A stretch of DNA of 64,000 nt from Caprella mutica (Eukaryota > Arthropoda > Malacostraca > Amphipoda > Caprellidae): contig CANNZV010001454.1 in assembly GCA_947561585.1 (NCBI GenBank), forward strand, positions 62,001 through 126,000, in the 5' to 3' direction. Shown here in pieces: positions 11,107-23,852 of this stretch. The first letter of the stretch is position 1. Each line of letters opens with the position of its first letter. The position numbers and the translations under genes are program-made. The notes beneath the pieces were generated by a model, which worked only from the letters and a program-made list of their open reading frames with translations, had not been told where the DNA came from and searched no databases.

Positions 11107-12168
11107 ACTCTACTAACCCTATTGCTCTGTGATCACTTCACTCTATTGTCTCTACTATCCCTATTGCTCTGTGAGCACTTCACTCTATTGTCTCTACTAT
11201 CCCTATTGCTCTGTGAGCACTTCTCTCTATTGTCTCTACTATCCCTATTGCTCTGTGAGCACTTCACTCTATTGTCTCTACTATCCCTATTGCTCTGTGA
11301 GCACTTCTCTCTATTGTCTCTACTATCCCTATTGCTCTGTGAGCACTTCACTCTATTGTCTCTACTATCCCTATTGCTCTGTGGGCACTTCACTCTATTG
11401 TCTCTACTATCCCTATTGCTCTGTGGGCACTTCACTCTATTGTCTCTACTATCCCTATTGCTCTGTGAGCACTTCACTCTATTGTCTCTACTATCCCTAT
11501 TGCTCTGTGGGCACTTCACTCTATTGTCTCTACTATCCCTATTGCTCTGTGGGCACTTCACTCTATTGTCTCTACTATCCCTATTGCTCTGTGGGCACTT
11601 CACTCTATTGTCTCTACTATCCCTATTGCTCTGTGAGCACTTCACTCTATTGTCTCTACTATCCCTATTGCTCTGTGAGCACTTCTCTCTATTGTCTCTA
11701 CTATCCCTATTGCTCTGTGAGCACTTCACTCTATTGTCTCTACTATCCCTATTGCTCTGTGAGCACTTCTCTCTATTGTCTCTACTATCCCTATTGCTCT
11801 GTGAGCACTTCACTCTATTGTCTCTACTATCCCTATTGCTCTGTGGGCACTTCACTCTATTGTCTCTACTATCCCTATTGCTCTGTGAGCACTTCTCTCT
11901 ATTTTCTCTACTATCCCTATTGCTCTGTGAGCACTTCATTCTATTGTCTCTACTATCCCTATTGCTCTGTGGGCACTTCACTCTATTGTCTCTACTATCT
12001 CTATTGCTCTGTGAGCACTTCTCTCTATTGTCTCTACTATCCCTATTGCTCTGTGGGCACTTCACTCTATTGTCTCTACTATCCCTATTGCTCTGTGGGC
12101 ACTTCACTCTATTGTCTCTACTATCCCTATTGCTCTGTGGGCACTTCACTCTATTGTCTCTACTATCC
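11107..12168. repeat. Tandem array, 42 bp unit, about 25 copies
   Basis: The unit contains TCTATTGTCTCTACTATCCC, TATTGCTCTGTG and (A/G)GCACTTC(A/T)CTC. Copies are almost identical and differ at the two bracketed sites. Because 42 is a multiple of three and the unit lacks stops, frames of about 350 codons are open in several registers on both strands. None has a credible start, splice site or homologue. Confidence 0.97.
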
Positions 12169-12597
12169 AAGTGAAAATATATTATTATTACGCTATTATT
12201 CCAGCAAGTTCATGGAAGAAGACTATTTTTATCTTCATAGTTACAAGTAAGAATAATAACACAATACCTATAAACAATTAACAAAATTGCGAACACGAAC
12301 AACACAATTTAAAGTGGACATATTCTCCTCCAACCTCCCCCACACTTATAAATTCCATCATATTGATTATAATACAGTAATAAAGACTACATAATAAATG
12401 CAAAGGCTTTTCTTTCATTGTAGTTAATAGGCATTTATATGCTTTCATTCGGAGAGAAAAGGAGAGATAGAGGCCCAAATTGGCGATGGTGTTATTAGAT
12501 TTGTCTCGCCCTGTATGTGTTATTAATTAAATCACAGTGAATGGCCTCGAATACGCCACTCATGAATAGCCCGCACTGCATTTACGGGCCTGCGATT

Positions 12598-12800
12598 GCC
12601 CATTTTTGGACGATATTTACGGGATAGACTGAGCAAATTTTACGGAAGAATAGATGATATTTACGGTAGTGGCTTGGCAGATTTCACGGAAGAATTAATG
12701 ATATTTACGGTAGTGGTTTGGCAGATTTCACGGAAGAATGGACGATGTCTACGGGAGCGATTCGACCATTTTACGGAGGAATGGACGATATTTACGGGAT
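12598..12800. repeat. Short tandem array, about 44 bp unit, 4-5 copies
   Basis: GATATTTACGG followed by a spacer and TTCACGGAAGAAT recurs at 43-45 bp spacing. Weaker TTTACGG-type echoes continue to about 12920. Confidence 0.7.
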
Positions 12801-13082
12801 GAGATATCTCGCATTAGCATAAATGCTGCACTATATTTACATTGCTCATATATGAAAATTGCGCTAATTTTATGTAGACCTTATTACGAGAACATAACGC
12901 ATTTACGGTATACTTTAGTGCCTTTCCATGCAGACTGTATTCGACTTACAGTGCCTGCACTAAATAAATTTTCTGTGTTACTATACTGTGTTTCCGTGAA
13001 CCGTACTAAATTTACTATCAATTACGCCGTATTCACGATATCATTTACAGAAAGAAGGCTGATTTTATGAACCAGAGAAATC

Positions 13083-13224
13083 AAGTTCCGGGTTATCGGA
13101 CAGTTCCACATTTTCGGCCATATAAGAAAAATCAATAATAGTCATAATTTTTAACTTTCAATTATTATATCTTTTCCTACGTGTACGAAAATATGCAACT
13201 ATCTAATAACTCGGAACTCACCCT
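13083..13224. mobile_element. Hairpin MITE, family 1, without core
   Basis: The left arm is AGTTCCGGGTTATCGGACAG followed by TTCCACATTTTCGG. The right arm is its diverged reverse complement, ending TAACTCGGAACTCACCC. The right end matches the GGGTRAGTT terminus of the family. Confidence 0.75.
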
Positions 13225-13229
13225 ACTTA

Positions 13230-13720
13230 CAACTTAACAATTCAGTAAACTCCTGAGATAAACAAGAACACACCAGCAGCCTGATTTTTAGTGAAATAAA
13301 CCTCAGTATTTTATTGTATCACTACGTAGCTTTGTGTAACCCCCCTCCCCCCTCCCCCTCTCTCTCTCCCCCTATACCTCCTTTGCTAATTAATTTATTT
13401 AAACACAACAGCTAAAAAAATCTTTCTGCCTACAAACACTCGTAGTTATTATCAATAAACTCCCTGATATTTGCATTCGATAATTATCATCTAAACTGTA
13501 GCTGAAGATCCACTTTAGAGGACTTTTACATTCACGGTATTTGTATTAGGCTTAAATATTATTCATGGAGATGATAGGCTATGCAAAAACACCACAACCA
13601 ATATTTCGCACGTGTGTTTTATATACATATAGAAATGCATGTATTCCCGTGAACTTTAATTAACATATATTCTGAGAATTGTAGAGCAACGCGCAGGTAT
13701 GTTTTTGAAAGGTGTGGAGA
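13230..13720. other. Array-free intronic DNA
   Basis: A C/T-rich tract occurs at about 13338-13380 (CCCCCCTCCCCCCTCCCCCT). No exon signals or repeats were found otherwise. Confidence 0.5.
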
Positions 13721-13724
13721 AGTA

Positions 13725-14118
13725 GGTATGAATGGAGGTATGAATGCAGGTATGAATGCAGGTATGAATGGAGGTATGAATGGAGGTATGAATGGAGGTA
13801 TGAATGCAGGTATGAATGGAGGTATGAATGGAGGTATGAATGGAGGTATGAATGGAGGTATGAATGCAGGTATGAATGGAGGTATGAATGGAGGTATGAA
13901 TGCAGGTATGAATGGAGGTATGAATGGAGGTATGAATGGAGGTATGAATGCAGGTATGAATGGAGGTATGAATGGAGGTATGAATGGAGGTATGAATGCA
14001 GGTATGAATGGAGGTATGAATGGAGGTATGAATGGAGGTATGAATGGAGGTATGAATGCAGGTATGAATGGAGGTATGAATGGAGGTATGAATGCAAGTA
14101 TGAATGTAGGTATGAAAT
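13725..14118. repeat. Tandem array, 12 bp unit, about 32 copies
   Basis: Units are GGTATGAATGGA and GGTATGAATGCA in an irregular order. Apparent Met-Asn-Gly-Gly or His-Ser-Tyr-Leu proteins in its frames are by-products of the 12 bp period. Confidence 0.97.
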
Positions 14119-14697
14119 GAACGAAGGAATTTTATAGAAAAATTACAATATTTATAAATCGTATCGTCAAGTAAGATTTAACACAAGTAGCAATGGCTAT
14201 CGGTACAATATCGTTACAACATTGCCAATATTGTTAAAGTATTACCAATGTTGCAATAATAATTTTTTCTCCCAAAAAATATGGTTATCTAGGACTTTAT
14301 TTTCAAGCGAGAGGTTTAAAACATGCATAAGTCATTGTTTCTTTAATGAAAAAACAATGCATTTCAAAACAATATACAATCAGCGCAGTGAACCAGCAGA
14401 AAAACCTTCGGCCTATCGTCTACAATCACACACACAGACATATTATCTAGGAATGTTATTTATAATTATAGTAAATAACACATAGGTATGCATTGCACAT
14501 AGGTCACTAATAAGATTGCATGCCCCCTCTGTCATTACAGAGCATGCATTGCGTCTTGCTTAGATTCACAGCAATGTTTTGGTTGCTATAATTACTACCT
14601 TGCCCCAAACATGTGATAAACAGTTCAATAATGCGTAATTGCCCCGGTGTCACTATCATAACCATATTCGTCTGTTAGGTATTGGCAGGGGTGTATA

Positions 14698-15118
14698 GGG
14701 TGAGTTACTAATTATCGGTCGGTTTCACATCTTCGGTCAAATAAGAAAAAACGATAATGATTCAATTTTAACAGTTCTTTTATACTTACATATTCAAAGA
14801 AACCTGCTAATGAAATTAGTTGAATGGATAACGTATGAATAAACTCACTAAAGTTTAAGAAACACTGTTTCTATTAAAATTTAAAATACTGATTCAAGAA
14901 GAAAGTAGATAATTTTAACCATTTGTTTCAGATTGATAAATGTATAATTAATGACCTTTTCAATCTTTTTGTTTTTGATTGATAGGAGACATATAATTAT
15001 AGACAGTTGAAACCATTTGTTCCTCTAAGTACCAATATGAAGAATAAAATAATTATTGTTATACAGTTTTTCATATGACCGAAGATTTAAAACCGTTCAA
15101 TAACTTGGAACTTGCTCT
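14698..15118. mobile_element. Hairpin MITE, family 1, long copy
   Basis: A TA precedes GGGTGAGTTACTAATTATCG and GTCGGTTTCACATCTTCGGT. The inverted right end is at 15065-15118 (TTTTTCATATGACCGAAGAT and a diverged terminus). The middle is about 300 bp, longer than in the other copies, so the element either carries an insertion or is a longer version. Confidence 0.65.
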
Positions 15119-15204
15119 AACAACTGGATAATAAGATTCTTTTCAAGTTTTCTCTGATATTCAAATCCTTTCGAAAATCTTTCATTCCGAACTCAAAAAA
15201 AGAA

Positions 15205-16196
15205 AATAATCCAAATATTAAATAACTTCCTAAGATTAAAATAACTCCACAAAGATTAAATAACTCCACAAAGATTAAATAACTCCACAAAGATTAAATA
15301 ACTCCACAAAGATTAAATAACTCCACAAAGATTAAATAACTCCACAAAGAATAAATAACTCCACAAAGATTAAATAACTCCACAAAGATTAAATAACTCC
15401 ACAAAGATTAAAGAACTCCACAAAGATTAAATAACTCCACACACAAAGATTAAATAACTCCACAAAGATTAAATAACTCCACAAAGATTAAAGAACTCCA
15501 CTAAGATTAAATAACTCCACAAATATTAAATAACTCCACAAAGATTAAAGAACTCCACAAAGATTAAATAACTCCACAAAGATTAAAGAACTCCACAAAG
15601 ATTAAATAACTCCACAAAGATTAAATAACTCCACAAAGATTAAATAACTCCACAAAGATTAAAGAACTCCACAAAGATTAAAGAACTCCACAAAGATTAA
15701 ATAACTCCACACACAAAGATTAAATAACTCCACAAAGATTAAAGAACTCCACAAAGATTAAAGAACTCCACAAAGATTAAATAACTCCACAAAGATTAAA
15801 TAACTCCACAAAGATTAAATAACTCCACAAAGATTAAAGAACTCCACAAAGATTAAAGAACTCCACAAAGATTAAATAACTCCACACACAAAGATTAAAT
15901 AACTCCACAAATATTAAATAACTCCACAAAGATTAAAGAACTCCACAAAGATTAAATAACTCCACAAAGATTAAATAACTCCACAAAGATTAAAGAACTC
16001 CACAAAGATTAAATAACTCTACAAAGATTAAAGAACTCCACAAAGATTAAATAACTCCACAAAGATTAAATAACACCACAAAGATTAAAGAACTCCACAA
16101 AGATTAAATAACTCCACAAAGATTAAATAACTCCACAAAGATTAAAGAACTCCACAAAGATTAAAGAACTCCACAAAGATTAAATAACTCCAAAGA
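15205..16196. repeat. Tandem array, 19 bp unit, about 50 copies
   Basis: The unit is ACAAAGATTAAATAACTCC, with an AAAGAAC variant. An enlarged unit with CACACACAAAG occurs at about 15437, 15707 and 15885. The same neighbours flank each enlarged unit, which shows that multi-unit blocks were copied together. Confidence 0.97.
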
Positions 16197-16477
16197 TTAA
16201 GGCAAAAGATTAAGGCAATAGTTAGTTGTTATCTCCTCCATCGATGTTAGTTCTCATTGCGTGTAAGTCTCTTACAGAAGATTACAATAAAACACTGTGA
16301 CGGACACACAGTCACACTGTACTCTACCAACCGGAACAACTGTCACACTCCAGTCAACACTTGTAACTCAACAACAACAACAACAACTGTAACGCCAATA
16401 GCAACTTGGTACAATTGATCACTAAACTCAATTCAAATGCAATTAAACGGTTCGATGAGTAGAGAGAGATGCATCTA

Positions 16478-16610
16478 GATATCTAGATACAGTGGAGAAG
16501 ATGTATCTAGATGAAGTGGAGAAGATGTATCTAGATACAGTGAAGGAGATGTATCTAGATGCAGTGGAGAAGATGTATCTAGATACAGTGGAGATGATGT
16601 ATCTAGATAC
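16478..16610. repeat. Tandem array, 24 bp unit (start, outside the duplicated block)
   Basis: The unit is ATGTATCTAGATACAGTGGA plus GAAG. Each unit holds the palindrome TATCTAGATA. The array continues to about 16740, inside the duplicated block. Confidence 0.9.
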
Positions 16611-17354
16611 AGTGGAGATGATGTATCTAGATACAGAGAAGGAAATGTATCTAGATACAGTGAAGGAGATGTATCTAGATACAGAGAAGAAGATGCATCT
16701 AGATGCAGTGAAGGAGATGCATCTAGATACGGTGAAGAAGATGTATCTATATACTGTATGGGCCACATCACTGTATCTAGATACAGTAAGTGCCTCATCA
16801 CTGTATCTAGATACAGCACTAAGTTAGAATTCAATCTAAACGAAGGACAAATCGACAATCACAGCCAAACTTTTATGAAACTACAAATGGACACAAACTG
16901 ACGAAATTACAATAAAAATAAAAGTTTTCCAGTCTTTGAATCTGGAAAAAAGTTTAGAATTCAAACCCTGAGAACTGAAGAAAAACAGAATAGGGTATCA
17001 TAGACACAGAACAGAGTATCATAGATACGGAACAGAGTATCATAGATACAGATGTTGTATCTGGGTGTTCAGTTTTAGATGACTTACTTTTCCAAGACAC
17101 TACCTCATCTAGTTTCGTCTTACCTCAATCAACCTCCTATATACGATGGGGTAATGATGACGACAGTGCAACTCTTTGAAGGTGATCTGCGTTATAATTA
17201 CTTGCACGGACGACGTATCGTACAGATGATAACACAATATGTTTAGAATCTTATTTGAATTGATTACACTGGATAGGACCGATAATTGAAGGGGTTGGTC
17301 TCTACGAACTCTACTGAATGTACAGATCCTAGCGACTGAACCTGAAGTTACTGA

Positions 17355-18715
17355 CCAACTGACTAACACTAGTTATAACTGACTAACACTAGTTATAGCT
17401 GACTAACACTAGTTATAGCTGACTAACACTAGTTATAGCTGACTAACACTAGTTATAGCTGACTAACACTAGTTATAACTGACTAACACTGGTTATAACT
17501 GACTAACACTAGTTATAACTGACTAACACTAGTTATAACTGACTAACACTAGTTATAACTGACTAACACTAGTTATAACTGACTAACACTAGTTATAACT
17601 AACTAAGACTAGTTATAATTGACTAACACTAGTTATAACTGACTAACACTAGTTATAACTGACTAACACTAGTTATAACTGACTAACACTAGTTATAACT
17701 GACTAAGACTAGTTATAATTGACTAACACTAGTTATAACTGACTAACACTAGTTATAACTGACTAACACTAGTTATAACTGACTAACACTAGTTATAACT
17801 GACTAACACTAGTTATAACTGACTAACACTAGTTATAATTGACTAACACTAGTTATAACTGACTAACACTAGTTATAACTGACTAACACTAGTTATAACT
17901 GACTAGCACTAGTTATAACTGACTAACACTAGTTATAACTGACTAAGACTAGTTATAACTGACTAACACTAGTTATAACTGACTAACACTAGTTATAACT
18001 GACTAACACTAGTTATAACTGACTAACACTAGTTATAACTGACTAACACTAGTTATAATTGACTAACACTAGTTATAACTGACTAACACTAGTTATAACT
18101 GACTAACACTAGTTATAACTGACTAGCACTAGTTATAACTGACTAACACTAGTTATAACTGACTAAGACTAGTTATAACTGACTAACACTAGTTATAACT
18201 GACTAACACTAGTTATAACTGACTAACACTAGTTATAACTGACTAACACTAGTTATAACTGACTAACACTAGTTATAACTGACTAACACTAGTTATAATT
18301 GACTAACACTAGTTATAACTGACTAACACTAGTTATAACTGACTAACACTAGTTATAACTGACTAGCACTAGTTATAACTGACTAACACTAGTTATAACT
18401 GACTAAGACTAGTTATAACTGACTAACACTAGTTATAACTGACTAACACTAGTTATAACTGACTAACACTAGTTATAACTGACTAACACTAGTTATAACT
18501 GACTAACACTAGTTATAATTGACTAACACTAGTTATAACTGACTAACACTAGTTATAACTGACTAACACTAGTTATAACTGACTAGCACTAGTTATAACT
18601 GACTAACACTAGTTATAACTGACTAAGACTAGTTATAACTGACTAACACTAGTTATAACTGACTAACACTAGTTATAACTGACTAACACTAGTTATAACT
18701 GACTAAGACTAGTTA
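17355..18715. repeat. Tandem array, 20 bp unit, about 68 copies (copy 1)
   Basis: The unit GACTAACACTAGTTATAACT carries the palindrome ACTAGT. Variant units (GACTAGCACT, GACTAAGACT, TATAATT) recur together about every 220-240 bp, with GACTAGCACT at about 17902, 18122, 18362 and 18582. This gives a higher-order repeat of 11-12 units. Confidence 0.97.
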
Positions 18716-19079
18716 TATGATTGCAGTCTAAGCATCTCAACTGATGGGCCTGAACCCAATCCATAGTTTTTGGTTAATATATTTGGGCCAGCACAAGAAT
18801 TCTAAAATACATTAAATACTAATTCCCTCTGTACATTACAAACAGAGAAAATGGTTCATTCATTATCATTAGAGTCTCTAAGCTCTACCGCATAGTTTCA
18901 GTCTGATCATCATAAAGCACATTATTAACTATTATGTTGCTCCGTGAGAAGATACCTAGACTAATCAGAGGTGTGATTTTCTAATATATTCTTAGCTAAT
19001 TCCTAATGTTACAATAGAATAGAGTAACCTAAATAAAGTACAGGAGAGAGAGAGACACTAATGTGGTGTCCATTAATGC

Positions 19080-19335
19080 ACTGCACTCACTCACTCACTC
19101 CTCTCACTCACTCCTCTCACTCACTTCACTCACTCACTTCACTCACTCACTCCTCTCACTCACTCCTCTCACTCACTTCACTCACTCACTCCTCTCACTC
19201 ACTCCTCTCACTCACTCCTCTCACTCACTTCACTCCTCTCACTCACTTCACTCCTCTCACTCACTCACTCCACTCACTCCTCTCACTCACTCACTCCACT
19301 CACTCCACTCACTCACTCACTCACTCACTCTCTCA
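19080..19335. repeat. CACT/CTCCT microsatellite (copy 1)
   Basis: It consists of CACTCACTCACTCCTCT-type repeats. The Ser/His/Leu/Thr-rich frames here are artefacts. Confidence 0.95.
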
Positions 19336-19466
19336 TTACTATATCATATGCTTAATATCATAACTCAATAGAACTCATTACGTTGGATTTGCATATTAAT
19401 TGACGTTTAATTACACATTTCTGCCACTTGATTCTGACGGTAAAACATGTTTGGGAAACAGCGTGT

Positions 19467-19876
19467 GTTACGATGTGTTAACTGTAGAGTGTTAACTACA
19501 GTGTGTTAACTGTAAAGTGTTAACTACAGTGTGTTAACTGTAGAGTGTTAACTACAGTGTGTTAACACTGTTCTAATGGATTGTTAACACTGTTCTAATG
19601 GATTGTTAACACTGTTCTAATGGAGTGTTAACACTGTTCTAATGGATTGTTAACACTGTTCCAATGGAGTGTTAACACTGTTCCAATGGAGTGTTAACAC
19701 TGTTCTAATGGAGTGTTAACACTGTTCTAATGGAGTGTTAACACTGTTCTAATGGATTGTTAACACTGTTCCAATGGAGTGTTAACACTGTTCCAATGGA
19801 GTGTTAACACTGTTCTAATGGAGTGTTAACACTGTTCTAATGGAGTGTTAACATTGTTCCAATGGAGTGTTAACAC
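19467..19876. repeat. GTTAAC arrays: about 30 bp then 22 bp units (copy 1)
   Basis: The first part alternates GTGTTAACTACAGT and GTGTTAACTGTAGA. It then becomes a 22 bp unit, GTTAACACTGTTCTAATGGA plus GT. GTTAAC is palindromic. Confidence 0.95.
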
Positions 19877-22800
19877 AGTGGAGATGATGTATCTAGATAC
19901 AGAGAAGGAAATGTATCTAGATACAGTGAAGGAGATGTATCTAGATACAGAGAAGAAGATGCATCTAGATGCAGTGAAGGAGATGCATCTAGATACGGTG
20001 AAGAAGATGTATCTATATACTGTATGGGCCACATCACTGTATCTAGATACAGTAAGTGCCTCATCACTGTATCTAGATACAGCACTAAGTTAGAATTCAA
20101 TCTAAACGAAGGACAAATCGACAATCACAGCCAAACTTTTATGAAACTACAAATGGACACAAACTGACGAAATTACAATAAAAATAAAAGTTTTCCAGTC
20201 TTTGAATCTGGAAAAAAGTTTAGAATTCAAACCCTGAGAACTGAAGAAAAACAGAATAGGGTATCATAGACACAGAACAGAGTATCATAGATACGGAACA
20301 GAGTATCATAGATACAGATGTTGTATCTGGGTGTTCAGTTTTAGATGACTTACTTTTCCAAGACACTACCTCATCTAGTTTCGTCTTACCTCAATCAACC
20401 TCCTATATACGATGGGGTAATGATGACGACAGTGCAACTCTTTGAAGGTGATCTGCGTTATAATTACTTGCACGGACGACGTATCGTACAGATGATAACA
20501 CAATATGTTTAGAATCTTATTTGAATTGATTACACTGGATAGGACCGATAATTGAAGGGGTTGGTCTCTACGAACTCTACTGAATGTACAGATCCTAGCG
20601 ACTGAACCTGAAGTTACTGACCAACTGATTAACACTAGTTATAACTGACTAACACTAGTTATAGCTGACTAACACTAGTTATAGCTGACTAACACTAGTT
20701 ATAGCTGACTAACACTAGTTATAGCTGACTAACACTAGTTATAACTGACTAACACTGGTTATAACTGACTAACACTAGTTATAACTGACTAACACTAGTT
20801 ATAACTGACTAACACTAGTTATAACTGACTAACACTAGTTATAACTGACTAACACTAGTTATAACTAACTAAGACTAGTTATAATTGACTAACACTAGTT
20901 ATAACTGACTAACACTAGTTATAACTGACTAACACTAGTTATAACTGACTAACACTAGTTATAACTGACTAAGACTAGTTATAATTGACTAACACTAGTT
21001 ATAACTGACTAACACTAGTTATAACTGACTAACACTAGTTATAACTGACTAACACTAGTTATAACTGACTAACACTAGTTATAACTGACTAACACTAGTT
21101 ATAATTGACTAACACTAGTTATAACTGACTAACACTAGTTATAACTGACTAACACTAGTTATAACTGACTAGCACTAGTTATAACTGACTAACACTAGTT
21201 ATAACTGACTAAGACTAGTTATAACTGACTAACACTAGTTATAACTGACTAACACTAGTTATAACTGACTAACACTAGTTATAACTGACTAACACTAGTT
21301 ATAACTGACTAACACTAGTTATAATTGACTAACACTAGTTATAACTGACTAACACTAGTTATAACTGACTAACACTAGTTATAACTGACTAGCACTAGTT
21401 ATAACTGACTAACACTAGTTATAACTGACTAAGACTAGTTATAACTGACTAACACTAGTTATAACTGACTAACACTAGTTATAACTGACTAACACTAGTT
21501 ATAACTGACTAACACTAGTTATAACTGACTAACACTAGTTATAACTGACTAACACTAGTTATAATTGACTAACACTAGTTATAACTGACTAACACTAGTT
21601 ATAACTGACTAACACTAGTTATAACTGACTAGCACTAGTTATAACTGACTAACACTAGTTATAACTGACTAAGACTAGTTATAACTGACTAACACTAGTT
21701 ATAACTGACTAACACTAGTTATAACTGACTAACACTAGTTATAACTGACTAACACTAGTTATAACTGACTAACACTAGTTATAATTGACTAACACTAGTT
21801 ATAACTGACTAACACTAGTTATAACTGACTAACACTAGTTATAACTGACTAGCACTAGTTATAACTGACTAACACTAGTTATAACTGACTAAGACTAGTT
21901 ATAACTGACTAACACTAGTTATAACTGACTAACACTAGTTATAACTGACTAACACTAGTTATAACTGACTAAGACTAGTTATATGATTGCAGTCTAAGCA
22001 TCTCAACTGATGGGCCTGAACCCAATCCATAGTTTTTGGTTAATATATTTGGGCCAGCACAAGAATTCTAAAATACATTAAATACTAATTCCCTCTGTAC
22101 ATTACAAACAGAGAAAATGGTTCATTCATTATCATTAGAGTCTCTAAGCTCTACCGCATAGTTTCAGTCTGATCATCATAAAGCACATTATTAACTATTA
22201 TGTTGCTCCGTGAGAAGATACCTAGACTAATCAGAGGTGTGATTTTCTAATATATTCTTAGCTAATTCCTAATGTTACAATAGAATAGAGTAACCTAAAT
22301 AAAGTACAGGAGAGAGAGAGACACTAATGTGGTGTCCATTAATGCACTGCACTCACTCACTCACTCCTCTCACTCACTCCTCTCACTCACTTCACTCACT
22401 CACTCACTTCACTCACTCACTCCTCTCACTCACTCCTCTCACTCACTTCACTCACTCACTCCTCTCACTCACTCCTCTCACTCACTCCTCTCACTCACTT
22501 CACTCCTCTCACTCACTTCACTCCTCTCACTCACTCACTCCACTCACTCCTCTCACTCACTCACTCCACTCACTCCACTCACTCACTCACTCACTCACTC
22601 TCTCATTACTATATCATATGCTTAATATCATAACTCAATAGAACTCATTACGTTGGATTTGCATATTAATTGACGTTTAATTACACATTTCTGCCACTTG
22701 ATTCTGACGGTAAAACATGTTTGGGAAACAGCGTGTGTTACGATGTGTTAACTGTAGAGTGTTAACTACAGTGTGTTAACTGTAAAGTGTTAACTACAGT

Positions 22801-23146
22801 GTGTTAACTGTAGAGTGTTAACTACAGTGTGTTAACACTGTTCTAATGGATTGTTAACACTGTTCTAATGGATTGTTAACACTGTTCTAATGGAGTGTTA
22901 ACACTGTTCTAATGGATTGTTAACACTGTTCCAATGGAGTGTTAACACTGTTCCAATGGAGTGTTAACACTGTTCTAATGGAGTGTTAACACTGTTCTAA
23001 TGGAGTGTTAACACTGTTCTAATGGATTGTTAACACTGTTCCAATGGAGTGTTAACACTGTTCCAATGGAGTGTTAACACTGTTCTAATGGAGTGTTAAC
23101 ACTGTTCTAATGGAGTGTTAACATTGTTCCAATGGAGTGTTAACAC
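19877..23146. repeat. 3.27 kb tandem segmental duplication, copy 2
   Basis: This is the second copy of the block at 16611-19876 and begins in the middle of a 24 bp repeat unit. Internal arrays lie at about 19877-20085 (24 bp), 20625-21981 (20 bp), 22346-22605 (CACT) and 22737-23146 (GTTAAC), with the same order of variant monomers as copy 1. The identity indicates a recent event or an assembly duplication. Confidence 0.95.
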
Positions 23147-23268
23147 TGTTCTAATGGAGTGTTAACACTGTTCTAATGGAGTGTTAACACTGTTCCAATG
23201 GAGTGTTAACACTGTTCTAATGAAGTGTTAACACTGTTCTAATGAAGTGTTAACACTGTTCTCAACAC
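23147..23268. repeat. End of the 22 bp GTTAACACTG array beyond the duplicated block
   Basis: About five further 22 bp units, two with TGAAGT, follow copy 2. They lie outside the duplicated block, which shows that the original array was longer and was broken inside by the duplication junction. Confidence 0.9.
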
Positions 23269-23639
23269 TAGTAAATAGATTTATCTTTTTAATTCGTTAT
23301 AGTTAATTTATTGAATAATACACTATTGCTTTATTTACAAACGGTTATGTCAAACATCCTTTTCATTCACAATGTTTAATCACTGCACCTCCTTCTCAGC
23401 CTAATGCTTTCATCAGAGTTTCAAAGTTCTCTGTAATGCTGTTTTTCAATTATTGCCATAGAGATCATTAATGATTGTCCCCATAATGAGAAAAGCTTGT
23501 ATCATTAATTCACTTCCTGAGTAATCATTGCTGTGATGAAGTCATTACGTGTGAAATCATTAGTGTGCTATCTGACATTTGCAATTAGAGCTCTAGCTGT
23601 CAATAGTAGGTATAAAATGATCAATAAATAATTTAAATA

Positions 23640-23800
23640 AAGGTTTGTCGGTTTTGGAAGCAAAGGCTATATCGTTAACTTCAAAAAATACAAAGGACTC
23701 GAAGAAGCAGTCAGAGAGGAAATTGGCTAAATGATCAAAGTCACCTACCGTCAGTTAGTGACATTGCTCATGGGTGCAGAAAAGCTACTCCGTAACTGTA
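23640..23800 (+). mobile_element. SINE-like element S1, partial copy
   Basis: GGAAGCAAAGGCTATATCGT, ATACAAAGGACTCGAAGAAG and CAGTTAGTGACATTGCTCAT match the 10.45 kb copy in order. The 3' part of the element is absent. Confidence 0.5.
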
Positions 23801-23852
23801 TGGGAATACCTAGCTGTACGGAAATATGTAACTGTACCTAAATACGTCACTT
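23796..23852 (-). repeat. Lone monomers of the 18 bp GTACAG satellite, inverted
   Basis: CTGTATGGGAATACCTA, CTGTACGGAAATATGTAA and CTGTACCTAAATACGT are about three diverged units. Their reverse complement is the TTACGTATTCCCGTACAG unit of the large array at 48.7-49.8 kb. They directly follow the S1 copy. Confidence 0.6.

Larger units (their letters stand above)
16611..19876. repeat. 3.27 kb tandem segmental duplication, copy 1
   Basis: The block repeats at 19877-23146 with an exact shift of 3,266 bp up to about 19.1 kb, and 3,270 bp after one 4 bp length change in the CACT tract. The junction reads GTTAACAC joined to AGTGGAGATG with 2-3 bases of microhomology (AC/ACA). The only other difference noticed is a C/T at the start of the 20 bp array (CCAACTGACTAAC versus CCAACTGATTAAC). 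The block contains the 24, 20, CACT and 22 bp arrays plus about 800 bp of unique sequence. No gene was found in it. Confidence 0.95.

Noticed and set aside
11122..12250. Frames of 345-373 codons on both strands rich in Leu/Ser, Tyr/Cys or Asn/Arg
   Set aside because: They exist because the 42 bp unit is stop-free in several registers. There is no start context, splice site, codon bias or domain.
13712..14137. Glycine/asparagine-rich (MNGG) or HSYL repeat protein
   Set aside because: The 12 bp array yields open frames in several registers and on both strands, and no flanking coding sequence is present.
15205..16196. CRISPR-like appearance of short regular repeats
   Set aside because: Units are contiguous without unique spacers, and the context is eukaryotic. 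The same holds for all the other arrays.
17355..21981. Centromeric satellite
   Set aside because: The arrays are short (1.4 kb each), lie inside an intron, and are only some of many unrelated arrays. Nothing indicates a centromere.
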